Shown here: piece by piece, positions 63,356 through 64,000 of the stretch | Layout: each line of letters opens with the position of its first letter | Numbering within the stretch: position 1 is the first letter of the stretch | Source: G963720475 sp963720475 | GTDB lineage: Bacteria; Actinomycetota; Thermoleophilia; Solirubrobacterales; Thermoleophilaceae | Direction: 5' to 3' | Length of the DNA: 64,000 nt | Assembly: GCA_963720475.1 (NCBI GenBank) | Contig: OY970394.1 | Coordinates: 2,108,001-2,172,000, forward strand | Program-made: the position numbers and the translations under genes | The notes under the pieces: generated by a model | Seen by the model: the letters and a program-made list of their open reading frames with translations, nothing else | Database searches by the model: none | Told to the model about the DNA's origin: nothing

Positions 63356-64000
63356 GCCGGCACCCCCTCGCGCACGCCCGCGACGACAGCGGCGAGCGCG
63401 TCTATCTGCTCGCGCGTGCGACGCTCGGTTATCGCGACCAGCAGGCCGCCCTCGTACTCGGCGTAATCCCGCGCCAAGCGATAGCCGGGGTTGATGCCGG
63501 CGGCGCGGGCGCGCTCGAAGACGGCATCGAGATCGCCGCCCGGGACGCGCACCGCGAACTCGCGCGCCACGGCGCCGGGGTTGATCGGCTCGGCGCCCGC
63601 GTCGCGCAGCGCCTCGCGCGCGTAGTGGGTGCGCCGCAGCATCAGCTCGGCGAGCTCGACGATCCCGCGGCGGCCGAGCCAGGAGAGGTAGATCACCCCG
63701 GCGAGCGCGTTCAGCGCCTGCGCGGTGCAGATGTTGTGGGTCGCCTTCTCGCGGCGGATGTGTTGCTCGCGCGTCTGCAGCGTCAGGACGAAGCCGCGGC
63801 GACCATCGACGTCCTTCGTCTCCCCGGCGATGCGTCCCGGCATCCGGCGGATGAAGCGATCATCGGCCGCGAAGAAGCCGAACGACGGGCCACCGAAGTC
63901 GAGCCTGTTGCCGAGGGTCTGACCCTCGCCCACGCAGATGTCCACACCCTGGTCGCCCGGCGGCTTGAGGATCGCGAGCGGCAGCGGGTCGGCCTGACAG
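63352..64000 (-). CDS. gcvPA: Glycine dehydrogenase (decarboxylating) subunit 1, partial
   Basis: C-terminal half of subunit 1; the 5' part lies beyond the right edge of the window. About 215 residues are visible: DICVGEGQTLGNRLDFGGPS, FFAADDRFIRRMPGRIAGET, GRRGFVLTLQTREQHIRREK, NICTAQALNALAGVIYLSWL and REFAVRVPGGDLDAVFERAR. The remaining gcv genes are presumably upstream, outside the window. Confidence 0.94.
   Translation of the reverse strand, partial: CQADPLPLAILKPPGDQGVDICVGEGQTLGNRLDFGGPSFGFFAADDRFIRRMPGRIAGETKDVDGRRGFVLTLQTREQHIRREKATHNICTAQALNALAGVIYLSWLGRRGIVELAELMLRRTHYAREALRDAGAEPINPGAVAREFAVRVPGGDLDAVFERARAAGINPGYRLARDYAEYEGGLLVAITERRTREQIDALAAVVAGVREGVPA

Overview
The window is very GC-rich (about 70% by eye), almost entirely coding, and carries actinobacterial gene order. 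One example is the yceD / SepIVA-like / coaD / rsmD / recG / DAK-kinase / rpmB run; another is the scpA-scpB-rluB-cmk-der neighbourhood. With RTX-type and CHRD secreted proteins, small Cys-paired lipoproteins and split gcvPA/gcvPB, a Thermoleophilia-type actinobacterium (Solirubrobacterales or a relative) is the best guess; that placement is inference. No tRNA, rRNA, CRISPR array or insertion sequence was recognised, and no gene-free stretch exceeds 300 bases.

Layout. 1-9.4 kb (mostly minus): comM, yraN (plus), rnhB, lepB, rplS, trmD, khpA, rpsP, ffh, an SPFH/NfeD pair and ftsY. Most genes here are broken by one-base indels, several at homopolymers, although most of them are essential; this looks like sequence error. 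9.5-21.6 kb: an RTX-repeat secreted protein, a short smc, an rnc with altered catalytic residues, acpP, plsX, rpmF, then a CHRD protein (plus), yceD, a SepIVA-like gene, coaD, rsmD, recG, a FakA-like kinase and rpmB. 21.6-26.5 kb: a riboflavin operon ribD-ribE-ribBA-ribH read into a membrane glycosyltransferase. 26.6-33.0 kb: a cell-surface glycan cluster (two membrane glycosyltransferases, a GT2 enzyme, a methyltransferase, a flippase). 33.0-38.2 kb: a CRP-type operator, then cytochrome P450, a HAMP adenylate cyclase and a molybdopterin oxidoreductase in one apparent operon. 38.2-42.3 kb: priA-def-fmt and a zinc-ribbon protein. 42.4-53.5 kb: rluB-aroH-hisC-[leader peptide]-aroG-tyrA-aroA-cmk-der-DUF3352-metK. 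53.6-58.6 kb: two paired lipoproteins around rlmN, MOSC, an ECF sigma factor coupled to ogt, and scpAB. 58.6-64 kb: trpS, an SGNH lipoprotein, two membrane proteins, gcvPB and a truncated gcvPA.

How it works together. Operons are very tightly packed: ATGA, GTGA, TTGA and TGATG overlaps couple the ribD-ribE-ribBA-ribH, aroH-hisC, aroG-tyrA, der-DUF3352-metK, scpA-scpB, P450-cyclase and sigma-ogt pairs. First genes of transcription units repeatedly show TAnnnT 6-8 bases before the start codon, which suggests that leaderless mRNAs are the default. Two control systems stand out. A candidate leaderless 30-residue leader peptide ending in Tyr, Tyr, Trp and Phe codons precedes the DAHP synthase gene. 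A near-perfect CRP box lies in front of the operon that encodes an adenylate cyclase, which suggests a cAMP feedback loop.
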